This document shows positions 45,007 through 53,619 of a DNA stretch of 64,000 nt, piece by piece. The notes beneath the pieces were generated by a model. That model saw only the letters and a list, made by a program, of their open reading frames with translations, was not told where the DNA came from and ran no database searches. Numbering within the stretch: position 1 is the stretch's first letter; every line of letters starts with the position of its first letter. The stretch lies in the NCBI RefSeq assembly GCF_000949135.2, contig NZ_JTAN02000001.1, positions 476,001-540,000 on the forward strand, read 5' to 3'. Position numbers and translations under genes: made by a program. This DNA comes from Burkholderia sp. USMB20. GTDB lineage: Bacteria > Pseudomonadota > Gammaproteobacteria > Burkholderiales > Burkholderiaceae.

Positions 45007-45567
45007 CTACGCGGCCGCGGCGGCAAGCGCGCGCGGACGCAGCTGCGGCACCGCACGCTCGACCGCGAGCGCGATGCGTGCGCGCAGTGCGGGGTTCGCG
45101 ATCTCGTAGCGGTCGAAATCGCTTTCGGCCGCATACACGCCGATCGGTAGCGTGCGCGCCTGGAAGAAGCTGAAGAGCGGCCGCAGCTGATGGTCGATCA
45201 CGAGCGCATGCCGCTCGCTGCCGCCGGTGGCCGCGAGCAGCACCGGCACATCGACCAGCGACTCGTGATGCACGAGGTCGAACAGGTGCTTGAAGAGACC
45301 GGTGTACGACGCGCGATACACGGGGCTCGCGACGATGAGCGCATCGGCCGTCTCGATCGCGCGGATCAGCGCGTCGAGATCGGGCGGTACCTGCGCGCGC
45401 TTCAGCGCGCCGGCCAGCCGGCTGCCGATTTCGCCAAGTTCGATCGACCGTGCGTCGATCGGCACGGTATCGCCGAGTGCGCTGACGATCGCGTTCGTCA
45501 GCGCCAGCGTGCGGGACGGCCGCTGCAGGCCGCCCGAGATGGCGACGACGTTGAGGGTGTTGCTCAT
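45007..45567 (-). CDS. msuE: NADPH-dependent FMN reductase (MsuE type)
   Basis: A 186-residue flavodoxin-fold reductase with [13 protein letters not shown] at the phosphate-binding loop and [20 protein letters not shown] as the second family motif. It supplies FMNH2 to the SfnG monooxygenase encoded next. The start ATG at 45567 is chosen because upstream in-frame codons lack coding character. It is the first gene behind a consensus sigma-54 promoter. Confidence 0.9.
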   Translation of the reverse strand: MSNTLNVVAISGGLQRPSRTLALTNAIVSALGDTVPIDARSIELGEIGSRLAGALKRAQVPPDLDALIRAIETADALIVASPVYRASYTGLFKHLFDLVHHESLVDVPVLLAATGGSERHALVIDHQLRPLFSFFQARTLPIGVYAAESDFDRYEIANPALRARIALAVERAVPQLRPRALAAAAA

Positions 45568-45622
45568 GCCATGCGTTCCCGTTGTCGAGCTGCGCGTTGC
45601 CGCGCCGATACCGTGTCGGGTT

Positions 45623-45638
45623 TGCAAGGAGCGTGCCA
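45623..45638 (-). promoter_or_regulatory. Sigma-54 (-24/-12) promoter of the msuE-sfnG unit
   Basis: Reading the minus strand: TGGCAC, five bases, TTGCA, a full match to the sigma-54 consensus with correct spacing. Transcription would start near 45612, about 45 bases ahead of the msuE ATG. The divergent gene sfnR encodes a sigma-54 activator, which fits. Confidence 0.9.
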
Positions 45639-45810
45639 TTGTCGACGCAGGCGCGATTGCGTCGATCCTCTGCATGACGAAATATCGTTCGAGCGCCCGC
45701 CTGGCATGGCTTCCGCAGCCATATGACCGATCGTGGAAAGCGCTCCGGAAATCACGTCACATCGATATTCCGCACGGCGATGAACCCGCGGAAACAGCCG
45801 TGCTGATGCG

Positions 45811-45828
45811 CTGCTGCTCAATCAGCAG
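45811..45828. promoter_or_regulatory. Inverted repeat CTGCTG-N6-CAGCAG, candidate SfnR site 1
   Basis: Perfect 6-bp arms around a 6-bp spacer. Two further copies with the same spacer length lie in the same intergenic region. It is about 175 bp upstream of the -24 element, a usual distance for an enhancer-binding protein. Confidence 0.5.
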
Positions 45829-45896
45829 TGTCGCGCACTCCAGCCGTCCGATTGCAACGCGCCGCGCGCATCGCGTCGAGCGCGATACCGTCGAAT

Positions 45897-45914
45897 CCGC
45901 TGTCGCGGCAGCAC
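45897..45914. promoter_or_regulatory. Degenerate copy of the N6-spaced inverted repeat, candidate site 2
   Basis: GCTG, six bases, CAGC, with one mismatch in the extended arms compared with the site at 45811. Its centre is 86 bp from site 1 and 105 bp from site 3. Confidence 0.35.
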
Positions 45915-46001
45915 GTTCCCGCGCCGTTGCATCCTGCGCAGCAATCCCGCTTTCGTTATCAGAAATCGATGTTTCCCGTGCGGCGCAAAACACTGAACAC
46001 T

Positions 46002-46018
46002 CTGCTGACTGGGCAGCA
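46002..46018. promoter_or_regulatory. Inverted repeat CTGCTG-N6-CAGCA, candidate site 3
   Basis: CTGCTG, ACTGGG, CAGCA: again a 6-bp spacer and nearly identical arms. It lies about 64 bp upstream of the sfnR start, so it could also mediate autoregulation. Confidence 0.45.
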
Positions 46019-46081
46019 ACCGGACCGCGGCGCCCGCCGGCGCGGGTCCGGCCCGTTCGATCGACTTACGCCTTCATCGCC

Positions 46082-47200
46082 ATGACTTCACTGTTTGCCA
46101 CGCCACGTCCGGTCAATCTTCGTGTCGTCACCGCGCAGCCGGACGAATCGCATAGCGCGCCCGCTCCCGCCCGTCCGGCGCACCACGCGCCGGCCCGCCC
46201 ACGCGCGCACGTCTTCGTCGATCCGCGTTCGCTCGCGCTGCTCGAGCGCGTGCGGCGCGTCGCGCCGAGCGACGCGAACGTGCTGATCGTCGGCGAAACC
46301 GGCACCGGCAAGGAGCTGATCGCGCGCCACGTGCACGACGTCAGCCATCGCGGCGGCGGGCCGTTCGTCGCCGTGAATTGCGGCGCGCTCTCCGACACGC
46401 TCGTCGACAGCGAACTGTTCGGTCACGAGAAAGGTGCATTCACGGGAGCGGCCGGCACGAAGCCGGGCTGGTTCGAGGCCGCGAACGGCGGCACGCTGTT
46501 TCTCGACGAAATCGGCGACCTGCCGCTATCGATGCAGGTCAAGCTGCTGCGTGTATTGCAGGAACGCGAGGTCGTGCGGCTCGGCTCGCGCGCGGGCATC
46601 CCGATCGACGTGCGCGTGGTGGCCGCGACCAACGTCGACCTGCAGCAGGCGGTGGCGGACGGACGGTTTCGCGGCGACCTGTTCTACCGGCTCAACGTCG
46701 TGCGGCTCGACGTGCCATCGCTGCGCGAACGGCCCGGCGACATCCTGCCGCTCGCGCGCCACTTCTTCGACGCATACCGCGGCCGCCTCGGCCACGGGCC
46801 GCGCAGCATCGATCCGCGCGCGGCACGCCGCCTCGAAGCGCATTCGTGGCCCGGCAATATCCGCGAACTGGAGAACGTGATGCATCACGCGCTGCTGGTG
46901 AGCCGTCACGATGCACTGCAGGATACCGACCTGAACCTGGCATCGTCGTGCGTGCCGGTCACGGCCGCGGGGGAAGCGGCGAGCCGGGTGCCTGCCGGGG
47001 AAGCGCTCGAGCTGGCGCTGTGCGCGCTGTTCGACGAGGCGCACGAGAACCTGTTCGAATATATCGAGGACACCGTGATGCGGGTCGCGTTCGACTTCAG
47101 TCACCGCAACCAGATCCAGGCTGCGCGCCTGCTCGGCATCAGCCGCAACGTGCTGCGTGCGCGCTTGATTCGCGCGAAAGCGATCGCGGCAGCCAAGTAG
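46082..47200 (+). CDS. sfnR: Sigma-54-dependent activator SfnR
   Basis: A 372-residue enhancer-binding protein without a receiver domain: a 45-residue Pro/Ala-rich tail, then the AAA+ domain with Walker A GETGTGKE (71-78), the sigma-54 contact loop GAFTGA (118-123) and Walker [12 protein letters not shown], then a Fis-type helix-turn-helix at the C-terminus ([20 protein letters not shown]). Size and layout match SfnR, the activator of dimethyl sulfone genes in Pseudomonas. Lacking an input domain, it is probably controlled by its own expression level. It is divergent from msuE-sfnG-sfnB. A longer upstream frame has no coding support. Confidence 0.92.
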   Translation: MTSLFATPRPVNLRVVTAQPDESHSAPAPARPAHHAPARPRAHVFVDPRSLALLERVRRVAPSDANVLIVGETGTGKELIARHVHDVSHRGGGPFVAVNCGALSDTLVDSELFGHEKGAFTGAAGTKPGWFEAANGGTLFLDEIGDLPLSMQVKLLRVLQEREVVRLGSRAGIPIDVRVVAATNVDLQQAVADGRFRGDLFYRLNVVRLDVPSLRERPGDILPLARHFFDAYRGRLGHGPRSIDPRAARRLEAHSWPGNIRELENVMHHALLVSRHDALQDTDLNLASSCVPVTAAGEAASRVPAGEALELALCALFDEAHENLFEYIEDTVMRVAFDFSHRNQIQAARLLGISRNVLRARLIRAKAIAAAK

Positions 47201-47366
47201 GCGCGATCGCGCGGCGGCACGCGGCGCTGCGCGTCAGCTGCTGCGGGTGACGGTCGCGTCGGCGCGTCGCGCATCGTCGACGGCGTGGCTCGGCGAAGGC
47301 GATGCGGCGCGCGTTCCCGCAGCGGCGAGCCGCGCGTCGTCCGGCCGCTCGCCGCGCGGTGCGCCG

Positions 47367-48575
47367 CTATTTCCCGACGCCGCCCGTCACACCGCCGAGC
47401 AACGACGTCACGGGCGCGAGCGGATTCGCCGCGGAACCGGCGCCGCCCACGCCGCCACCGACCACACCGGTGACCGTCGACACGAGATTGGTCACCGGAG
47501 CAAGCGGACTCGCCACGCCGGCACCGGCCGCGCCGCCGAGCGCACCGGTCAGCGACCCGAGCGGCGTCGAGCCGGCCCCCGACAGCAAGCCGCCGAGCGG
47601 GCCGGACGCGCTCGAACCGCCCGGCGCGCCGTTCGACGGACCGTTCTGCACGGTGGTGACGGAAGCGCCCGCGAGACTCACGATCAGGCCGGGAATCGGC
47701 GCGACGCCGTTCGGGCCGTTGGCGTTCACGAGTCCACCTGCGTTCGTGACGGTATTGCCGAGCGCGCCGACGACTTCGCCCACCGCCCCGACCGCCGGTT
47801 GCGACGAAACGGAGCCCATCCGCGACCCGGTCGTCGCCAGCACGCCGCCGACCTGCCCGAGCAGGCCGGCCACCGGCTGCCCGAGGCCCGTGGTCGCGCC
47901 GATCTGCTGCGTCGCCTGGCCGGCCGTGATGACGAGCGGCGTGACGGCCGAGCTGAGCGGCTGCGTGACCTGTTGCACGGCGCCCGACGCCAGCGTCGCG
48001 CCGACCGTCTTGCCCGCCGTGCCGAGGCCGCCGGCCACGGTGTCGAGCGCCGCGCCGACGGGGGTGGTCACCGGCGCGAGCGGCGCCAGCGGCCCCGAGC
48101 CGAGCGCGCGGACGGTCTGCGCGAGGCCCGCGACCGGATTCGCCGTTGCGCCGACCACGTCGCCGAGGCCGGCAACCGTCGTGCCGACCGGATCGGACGT
48201 CGAGCCGATCCTGCCGAGCCCGTCGCTGAGCGCATTGGTCGCGGCGCGCGAAATCGTGCTGACGCTCGAGATCGTGTCGCCTGCGCTGCGCGTCACGGCG
48301 TTGCCGAGTACCGGCAACGACGCCGCGCTGACGGTCGAGCCGACGCCGACCGCGAGCGCGCCGGCGGTACTCACGACGCCGCGCGTGCCCGGGGCGCCGC
48401 TGGTGCCCCAGCCTCCGTCCGGCGTGTTGCTGCCGGGCGCGTCGCCGGCGATGGTTGCGCCACTGGTGCTCGCGGCGGCGCTCGACGGCGCGGCGACGTC
48501 GTTGCCGCCGCAGGCGGCCAGCACGCCGGCGGCGGCGAGCAACGCCGCGGACGTGACAATGCGGGTGCGATACAT
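47367..48575 (-). CDS. Low-complexity lipoprotein with degenerate Gly/Val/Ala repeats
   Basis: A 402-residue secreted protein. The N-terminus is a lipoprotein signal, MYRTRIVTSAALLAAAGVLA, with the lipidated Cys at residue 22. The remainder is composed almost entirely of Gly, Ala, Val, Thr, Ser and Pro in loosely repeated units such as PLAPVTTPVG, GLGQPVAGLLGQVGGVL and NPLAPVTSLLGGVTGGVGK. It is probably attached to a membrane and extends into the periplasm or outward. Similar Burkholderia proteins are labelled collagen-like, but strict Gly-X-Y triplets are not seen here. GGAGACCACC precedes the start. Confidence 0.8.
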   Translation of the reverse strand: MYRTRIVTSAALLAAAGVLAACGGNDVAAPSSAAASTSGATIAGDAPGSNTPDGGWGTSGAPGTRGVVSTAGALAVGVGSTVSAASLPVLGNAVTRSAGDTISSVSTISRAATNALSDGLGRIGSTSDPVGTTVAGLGDVVGATANPVAGLAQTVRALGSGPLAPLAPVTTPVGAALDTVAGGLGTAGKTVGATLASGAVQQVTQPLSSAVTPLVITAGQATQQIGATTGLGQPVAGLLGQVGGVLATTGSRMGSVSSQPAVGAVGEVVGALGNTVTNAGGLVNANGPNGVAPIPGLIVSLAGASVTTVQNGPSNGAPGGSSASGPLGGLLSGAGSTPLGSLTGALGGAAGAGVASPLAPVTNLVSTVTGVVGGGVGGAGSAANPLAPVTSLLGGVTGGVGK

Positions 48576-48766
48576 GGTGGTCTCCTCGCGGTCCGGGCGA
48601 TGGAAGGTTCGATTGAGGACCGGAGGAAGAAACAGCATTTTTCATGCCATTGGCGCGAGCGCACGGGCATTCCCGCCGCCGTGCCGGCGCCCGCGGGCCC
48701 GGACAAGCGCCTGCCCGCGATCGCGATCGATACGTTTCATGCCCATGAGCGGGGCTGGTATCGTTA

Positions 48767-48800
48767 CATTCGTGCTACGAATGCTTCGATGTTACGTAAC
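48767..48800. promoter_or_regulatory. Two palindromes upstream of the dihydroxyacetone kinase gene
   Basis: CATTCGT-GCT-ACGAATG (48767-48783) is a perfect palindrome with a 3-bp spacer, and GTTACGTAAC (48791-48800) is a perfect 10-bp palindrome eight bases later. They lie 130-160 bp upstream of the kinase start in the 353-bp gap (48576-48928) shared with the lipoprotein gene. They look like operator sites; the binding protein is unknown. Confidence 0.5.
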
Positions 48801-48928
48801 GCTAAGCGCGGCGCATTGCATTCGGCGCGCGCCGCCTGCCATTCACCGCCTACCATCCACAGTACGCAGCCCCGGCGGCACCGCACGCGTGCCGCCGGGC
48901 TGGCCGCCATCGTCAGGAAACCGTCGCC

Positions 48929-50638
48929 ATGAAAAAGCTCGTGAACCACCCGTCCGACGTCGTGCGCGAAATGCTCGAAGGCATCGCGCGGCAGTCGCCG
49001 CATGTCGCGATCCTCGGCGACGAGCAGGTGCTCGTCCGCCAGCCGCTGCCCGAGCCGTCGCGGCGCCCCGTCGCGATCCTGTCCGGCGGCGGCAGCGGTC
49101 ACGAGCCCGCGCACGGCGGCTACGTCGGCGAAGGGATGCTGAGCGCGGCCGTTTGCGGCGAAGTGTTCACGTCGCCGCCGACCGACGCCGTGCTCGCCGC
49201 GATCCGCGCGAGCGCCGGCCCGAACGGCGCGTTGCTCATCGTGAAGAACTACACAGGCGACCGCCTCAATTTCGGGCTGGCCGCCGAACTCGCGCGCGCC
49301 GACGGCATTCCGGTGGAGACGGTGATCGTCGCCGACGACGTGTCGCTGCGCGGCCGCGTCGAGCGCGGGCAGCGGCGCGGGATCGCCGGCACCGTGCTGA
49401 TCCACAAGCTGGCGGGCGCGGCTGCCGCGCGCGGGCTGCCGCTTGTCCGCGTCGCGGCGATCGCACGCGACGCGGCTGCCGACCTCGGCACGATGGGCGT
49501 CGCGCTCGACGGCTGCACGATCCCCGGCGCCGACAAGTCGGGCTTCAGCCTCGCCGAACACGAGATCGAGCTCGGCCTCGGCATCCATGGCGAGAAAGGC
49601 GTCGAACGCACCGCGCCGATGCCGGCCGACGCGCTCGTCGAGACGCTGCTGTCGAGCATCGTCACCGACCTCGTGCTCGATCGCGGCGAACGCGTCGCAT
49701 TGTTCGTCAACGGTCTCGGCGCGACCCCGGACATGGAACTGGCGATCGTGCTGCGCGCCGCGTACGACAACCTGAGCCGGCGCGGTATCACCGTCGCGCG
49801 CGCATGGGCCGGCACGTTCCTGTCCGCGCTGGACATGCCCGGCTGCTCGATCTCGCTGCTGCGCCTGAACGACGAGCGGATCGCCCTGCTCGACGCGCCG
49901 ACGCAGGCGCGCGCATGGCCCGGCGGCGGCGCCGTCAACGCGCAGATTCGCGTGGCCGCGGCCGCCGCGCACGACGAGCCGCTGCCGCCGCTCGATGCAG
50001 CCGGTCGCGCATGGGCCGCCCGGCTGCAGCCTGCGCTGCGTGCGGTCGCGCAGGCGTTGATCGACCACGAGGCGACCCTGACGGAACTCGACACGGCCGC
50101 CGGCGACGGCGATCTCGGCGCGAGCATGCGGCGCGCCGCTCAGGCGATCCTCGCGTTGCCTGACGCCGCGCACGGCTCGCCGGCCGGCACGCTCGCGGCG
50201 CTCGGCGCCGCATTGCGCCGCGCGATCGCCGGCAGTTCGGGACCGTTCTACGCGACCGCGCTGCTGCGCGCGTCGCGGCGCCTCGCCGCGGCGGCCGATA
50301 CCGCCGAGCCGTCGGCACGCGACTGGGCCGCGGCGTTGCGCAGCGCAGCCGATGCAATCGCCGAACTGGGCGGCGCACGCGCCGGCGACCGGACGATGCT
50401 CGACGCGCTGCAGCCCGCCGCCGATGCGTTCGACCACGCACTCGACCATGACCGCGACCCCGCGAGCGCATGGGCGGCCGCCGTGGACGCCGCGGAACGC
50501 GGCGCGCAGCAGACGGCCGGCATGACACCGCGTGCGGGACGGGCGAGCTATCTCGGCGAACGCGCGATCGGCACGCCGGACGGCGGCGCGGTGGCGGTCG
50601 CGTACTGGCTGCGCGCGTTGCTGCCGTACGTGCGGTAG
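48929..50638 (+). CDS. dhaKL: ATP-dependent dihydroxyacetone kinase (DhaK-DhaL fusion)
   Basis: A 569-residue single-chain kinase. Residues 1 to about 330 are the DhaK domain, with the substrate motif GGGSGHEPAHGG and a His at about residue 220 in GLGIHGEKGVER that binds dihydroxyacetone covalently. After a Pro/Ala linker, residues of about 360-569 are DhaL, with the nucleotide-binding Asp motif GDGDLGASM. This is the ATP-dependent form like that of Citrobacter and eukaryotes, not the PTS form. It makes dihydroxyacetone phosphate. No PTS genes are present nearby. Confidence 0.93.
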   Translation: MKKLVNHPSDVVREMLEGIARQSPHVAILGDEQVLVRQPLPEPSRRPVAILSGGGSGHEPAHGGYVGEGMLSAAVCGEVFTSPPTDAVLAAIRASAGPNGALLIVKNYTGDRLNFGLAAELARADGIPVETVIVADDVSLRGRVERGQRRGIAGTVLIHKLAGAAAARGLPLVRVAAIARDAAADLGTMGVALDGCTIPGADKSGFSLAEHEIELGLGIHGEKGVERTAPMPADALVETLLSSIVTDLVLDRGERVALFVNGLGATPDMELAIVLRAAYDNLSRRGITVARAWAGTFLSALDMPGCSISLLRLNDERIALLDAPTQARAWPGGGAVNAQIRVAAAAAHDEPLPPLDAAGRAWAARLQPALRAVAQALIDHEATLTELDTAAGDGDLGASMRRAAQAILALPDAAHGSPAGTLAALGAALRRAIAGSSGPFYATALLRASRRLAAAADTAEPSARDWAAALRSAADAIAELGGARAGDRTMLDALQPAADAFDHALDHDRDPASAWAAAVDAAERGAQQTAGMTPRAGRASYLGERAIGTPDGGAVAVAYWLRALLPYVR

Positions 50639-50700
50639 GCGGGATTTGCGCATTGCAGGTCGGCGCCCCGGCATGCGGCATGACACCCGGGTGACAAAAC

Positions 50701-50716
50701 CGATAGTTTGCTATCG
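50701..50716. promoter_or_regulatory. Perfect palindrome, candidate MarR operator
   Basis: CGATAG, TTTG, CTATCG: perfect 6-bp arms around a 4-bp spacer, 28 bp upstream of the marR start in AT-rich promoter-like DNA. The size and position suit autoregulation by the MarR protein. Confidence 0.6.
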
Positions 50717-50743
50717 AATGTTTTTGCTCCTATCATCTCGCCC

Positions 50744-51223
50744 ATGACCAATCTGCACGACCTCCGCCTCGCCGTCAGCAGCCTGCTGGTGCTCACCGCG
50801 CGCAAGTGGCGCCGCACGAGCGACGGCGTGCTGACCGCGTACAACGTATCCGAAGCCTGCGCGACGCCGCTGCTGATCGCCGGCCGCCTCGGCGAAGGCG
50901 TGCGCCAGGGTACGCTCGCCGAACACGTCGGCATCGAGGGGCCGTCGCTCGTGCGCCTGCTCGACCAGCTGTGCGCGGCCGGCCTCGCACGTCGTGACGA
51001 GGATCCGCACGACCGCCGCGCGAAGACGATCTCGCTGACGGCCGCCGGCCGCGCGGTCACCGCGAAGATGGAAGAAGACCTGCGCGTGTTGCGCGGCCAG
51101 GTGCTCAAGGGCGTCACGCGCGCCGATCTCGAAGCCACGCTGCGCGTGCTGAACGCGTTCAACGCGGCCGATGCGCAGCATCCGGCGTCGCGTCCGTCCC
51201 ACCCAGCCGATTCCGCGTCATGA
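50744..51223 (+). CDS. MarR-family regulator of the efflux operon
   Basis: A 159-residue winged-helix regulator. The DNA-binding helices and wing lie in GTLAEHVGIEGPSLVRLLDQ and DEDPHDRRAKTISLTAAGR, the typical MarR wing. Its last codons overlap the FUSC gene start by 4 bp (ATGA), so it is the first gene of a five-gene operon. It probably represses the operon and is relieved by an aromatic acid or drug. The ATG at 50744 is preferred to earlier in-frame codons. Confidence 0.9.
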   Translation: MTNLHDLRLAVSSLLVLTARKWRRTSDGVLTAYNVSEACATPLLIAGRLGEGVRQGTLAEHVGIEGPSLVRLLDQLCAAGLARRDEDPHDRRAKTISLTAAGRAVTAKMEEDLRVLRGQVLKGVTRADLEATLRVLNAFNAADAQHPASRPSHPADSAS

Positions 51224-53370
51224 CCTATCCGAGCCTTCGCGACTGGCTGTTCTCGGGCAAGACGTTCGCCGCGTCGATGCTGGCGCTGTACCTCGGCCTG
51301 TATTTCCAGCTGCCGCGCCCTTACTGGGCGATGGCGAGCGTCTACATCGTGTCGAACCCGTTCGTCGGCGCGACGCGCTCGAAGGCGCTGTATCGAGCGC
51401 TCGGCACCGCGCTCGGCGCGGCCGCCGCGATCCTGTTCGTGCCGCCGTTCGTCGAGACGCCGTTCCTGTTCAGCGTCATCGTCGCGACATGGTGCGGCAC
51501 GCTGCTCTATCTCGCGATCTCGGACCGCACCGCGCGCAGCTACGTGTTCATGCTGGCCGGCTACACGATGCCGCTGGTCGCGCTGCCGACGGTGACCGAT
51601 CCGTCGACGATCTTCGACGTCGCGATCGCGCGGACCGAGGAAATCGTGCTCGGCATCGTGTGCGCGAGCGTGGTCGGCAGTGCCGTGTTCCCGAACCGGC
51701 TCGCGCCGACGCTGATCGAGCGCACCGACGCATGGTTCAAGGACGCCGCGTTCTACGGCCGCGAGACGTTGTCCGGGCATATCGCGGGCAAGGCACTGTC
51801 CGCGTGCCGGCAACGCCTCGCCGCGACCATCACCGGCCTCGAATTCCTGCTGAGCCAGCTGAGCTACGACCATGCGCACCCGCGCGTGCTCGCCCGCGCG
51901 CAGGCGCTCGCCGGCCGGATGCAGCTGTTCCTGCCGCTGATGTCGTCGCTCGCCGATCCGCTGATCGCGCTGATGCGCGACCTGCACGTGCGGCCGCCGG
52001 CGCTCGACGCGCTGCTCGCCGACGCAGCGAAGTGGTTCGACGCGCCGTTGCCGGCCGTGAAGGCCGGCAGCGACGGCGACATGGCCCACGACCCGGTCGC
52101 GGACCACCTGCGCGAGCGCATCGCCGCGCTGCAGCCGGCCGACGGCGCGCTGGCGAGCTGGGACGGCGCGCTGCTGTCGAACGCGCTGTGGCGGCTGCGC
52201 CAGGTCATCGACATCTGGCAGGACTGCCGCTCGCTGCGCGCGCTGATCGCGAACGAGTCGGGCGTCTGGCAGCCGCGCTACCGGCACTGGCGGCTCGGCG
52301 GCACCGAACGCTTCTTCGATCGCGGGATGATGCTGTTCTCGACGCTGACCGTCGTGCTCGCGATCGTGTTCGCGTGCTCGCTGTGGATCTCGTCCGGCTG
52401 GCACGACGGTGCCGCGGCCGTCACGCTCGTGGCCGTGTCGTGCAGCTTCTTCGCCGCGCTCGACGAACCGGCGCCGCTGGTGTTCAAGTTCTTCCTGTCG
52501 ACGGCCGCGAGCGTCGTGTTCGCCGGGCTGTACCTGTTCGTCGTGCTGCCGCACGTGCACGACTTCCCGATGCTCGTGCTGATGTTCGCGGGGCCGTTCA
52601 TCCTGATCGGCACGCTGCTGCCGCGCCCGCAATTCAACATGGTGACGATGCTCGTCGCGGTGAACACCGCCACCTTCATCAGCATCCAGAGCGCATACGA
52701 CGCCGACTTCTTCGTGTTCCTGAACAGTAATCTCGCGGGTGTCGCCGGGCTGCTGTTCGCGTACGTATGGACGCGCGCGACGCGGCCGTTCGGCGCGGAG
52801 CTCGCGGTGCGGCGCCTGCTGCGCTCGGGCTGGGAGGACGTCGCGCGCTCCGCGTCGACGCAGCCGCTCGACGACCAGCGCAACCATGCGTCGCGCATGC
52901 TCGATCGCGTCACGCAGTTGCTGCCGCGCCTCGGCGCGTCGGACGACCACCGCCATCCGTCGATCGAGAGCTTCCGCGACCTGCGCATCGCGCTGAACGC
53001 GCTCGACCTGCGCCGCTCGCGCCGCAAGCTGACGGGCGACGTGCCCGACGCGATCGACCGCGTGCTGGCCGGCGTCAACGATCACTACGCGCGCTGCGCG
53101 GCCGCGAATGCGCGCCAGCCGGCACCGCCCGCGCTGCTCGCATCGATCGACGACGCGCTGCAGCGCGTGGCCGGGCGCAACCTGCCCGGCACTTCCGCCG
53201 CGCCGGTGGACGGCGGCACGACGCCCGGCACGCCCGCGGCGCCGGTCACGCCCGCGACGCACCGCCGGCTGCGCGATACGCTGCACGCGCTCGTCGGCCT
53301 GCGCCTGTCGCTGTACCCGGCCGCATCCGCGCAGCCGCCGCAAGCCGCACCGGACGGAGCACGCGCATGA
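51220..53370 (+). CDS. FUSC-family inner-membrane efflux protein (AaeB-like)
   Basis: A 716-residue protein with two groups of about five to six hydrophobic segments (about residues 15-170 and 370-520) separated by a soluble domain, the FUSC/AaeB design. LYLGLYFQLPRPYWAMASVYIVS at the start is characteristic. AaeB-type pumps export hydroxylated aromatic carboxylic acids with an HlyD-type partner. It overlaps marR and is followed by a DUF1656 protein, HlyD and an outer-membrane factor. Confidence 0.9.
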   Translation: MTYPSLRDWLFSGKTFAASMLALYLGLYFQLPRPYWAMASVYIVSNPFVGATRSKALYRALGTALGAAAAILFVPPFVETPFLFSVIVATWCGTLLYLAISDRTARSYVFMLAGYTMPLVALPTVTDPSTIFDVAIARTEEIVLGIVCASVVGSAVFPNRLAPTLIERTDAWFKDAAFYGRETLSGHIAGKALSACRQRLAATITGLEFLLSQLSYDHAHPRVLARAQALAGRMQLFLPLMSSLADPLIALMRDLHVRPPALDALLADAAKWFDAPLPAVKAGSDGDMAHDPVADHLRERIAALQPADGALASWDGALLSNALWRLRQVIDIWQDCRSLRALIANESGVWQPRYRHWRLGGTERFFDRGMMLFSTLTVVLAIVFACSLWISSGWHDGAAAVTLVAVSCSFFAALDEPAPLVFKFFLSTAASVVFAGLYLFVVLPHVHDFPMLVLMFAGPFILIGTLLPRPQFNMVTMLVAVNTATFISIQSAYDADFFVFLNSNLAGVAGLLFAYVWTRATRPFGAELAVRRLLRSGWEDVARSASTQPLDDQRNHASRMLDRVTQLLPRLGASDDHRHPSIESFRDLRIALNALDLRRSRRKLTGDVPDAIDRVLAGVNDHYARCAAANARQPAPPALLASIDDALQRVAGRNLPGTSAAPVDGGTTPGTPAAPVTPATHRRLRDTLHALVGLRLSLYPAASAQPPQAAPDGARA

Positions 53371-53404
53371 TCCCGCTTTCCAACCTGTCTTTCCGACCGC
53401 GACC

Positions 53405-53617
53405 ATGATCGGCGAAATCGACATCTTCGGCGTATTCGTGCCGGCTCCGCTCGTGCTGATGCTGATCGCCTACCTGATCAACATCGTCGTGCGCGCGCTG
53501 CTCGAACGCGTCGGCTTTTACCGCCTCGTCTGGCACCGTTCGATCTTCGACCTCGGCATCTACGTGTTCGTGCTTGCCGCGGTCGTCATCGTGTCTCACC
53601 ATCTCGTGGCTAGCTAA
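53405..53617 (+). CDS. DUF1656 small membrane protein (AaeX-like)
   Basis: A 70-residue protein with two hydrophobic segments and the usual start IDIFGVFVPAPLVLMLIAYL. DUF1656/AaeX proteins nearly always sit between FUSC and HlyD genes, as here, but their role is not known. The ATG at 53405 is 34 bp after the FUSC stop, and the next gene starts 2 bp after its stop. Confidence 0.88.
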   Translation: MIGEIDIFGVFVPAPLVLMLIAYLINIVVRALLERVGFYRLVWHRSIFDLGIYVFVLAAVVIVSHHLVAS

Positions 53618-53619
53618 CC

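Noticed and set aside
50548-53424. 958-codon minus-strand frame opposite marR-FUSC
   Set aside because: It is the antisense shadow of clear genes, with an Arg/Gln/His-rich composition; long shadows are expected at high GC.
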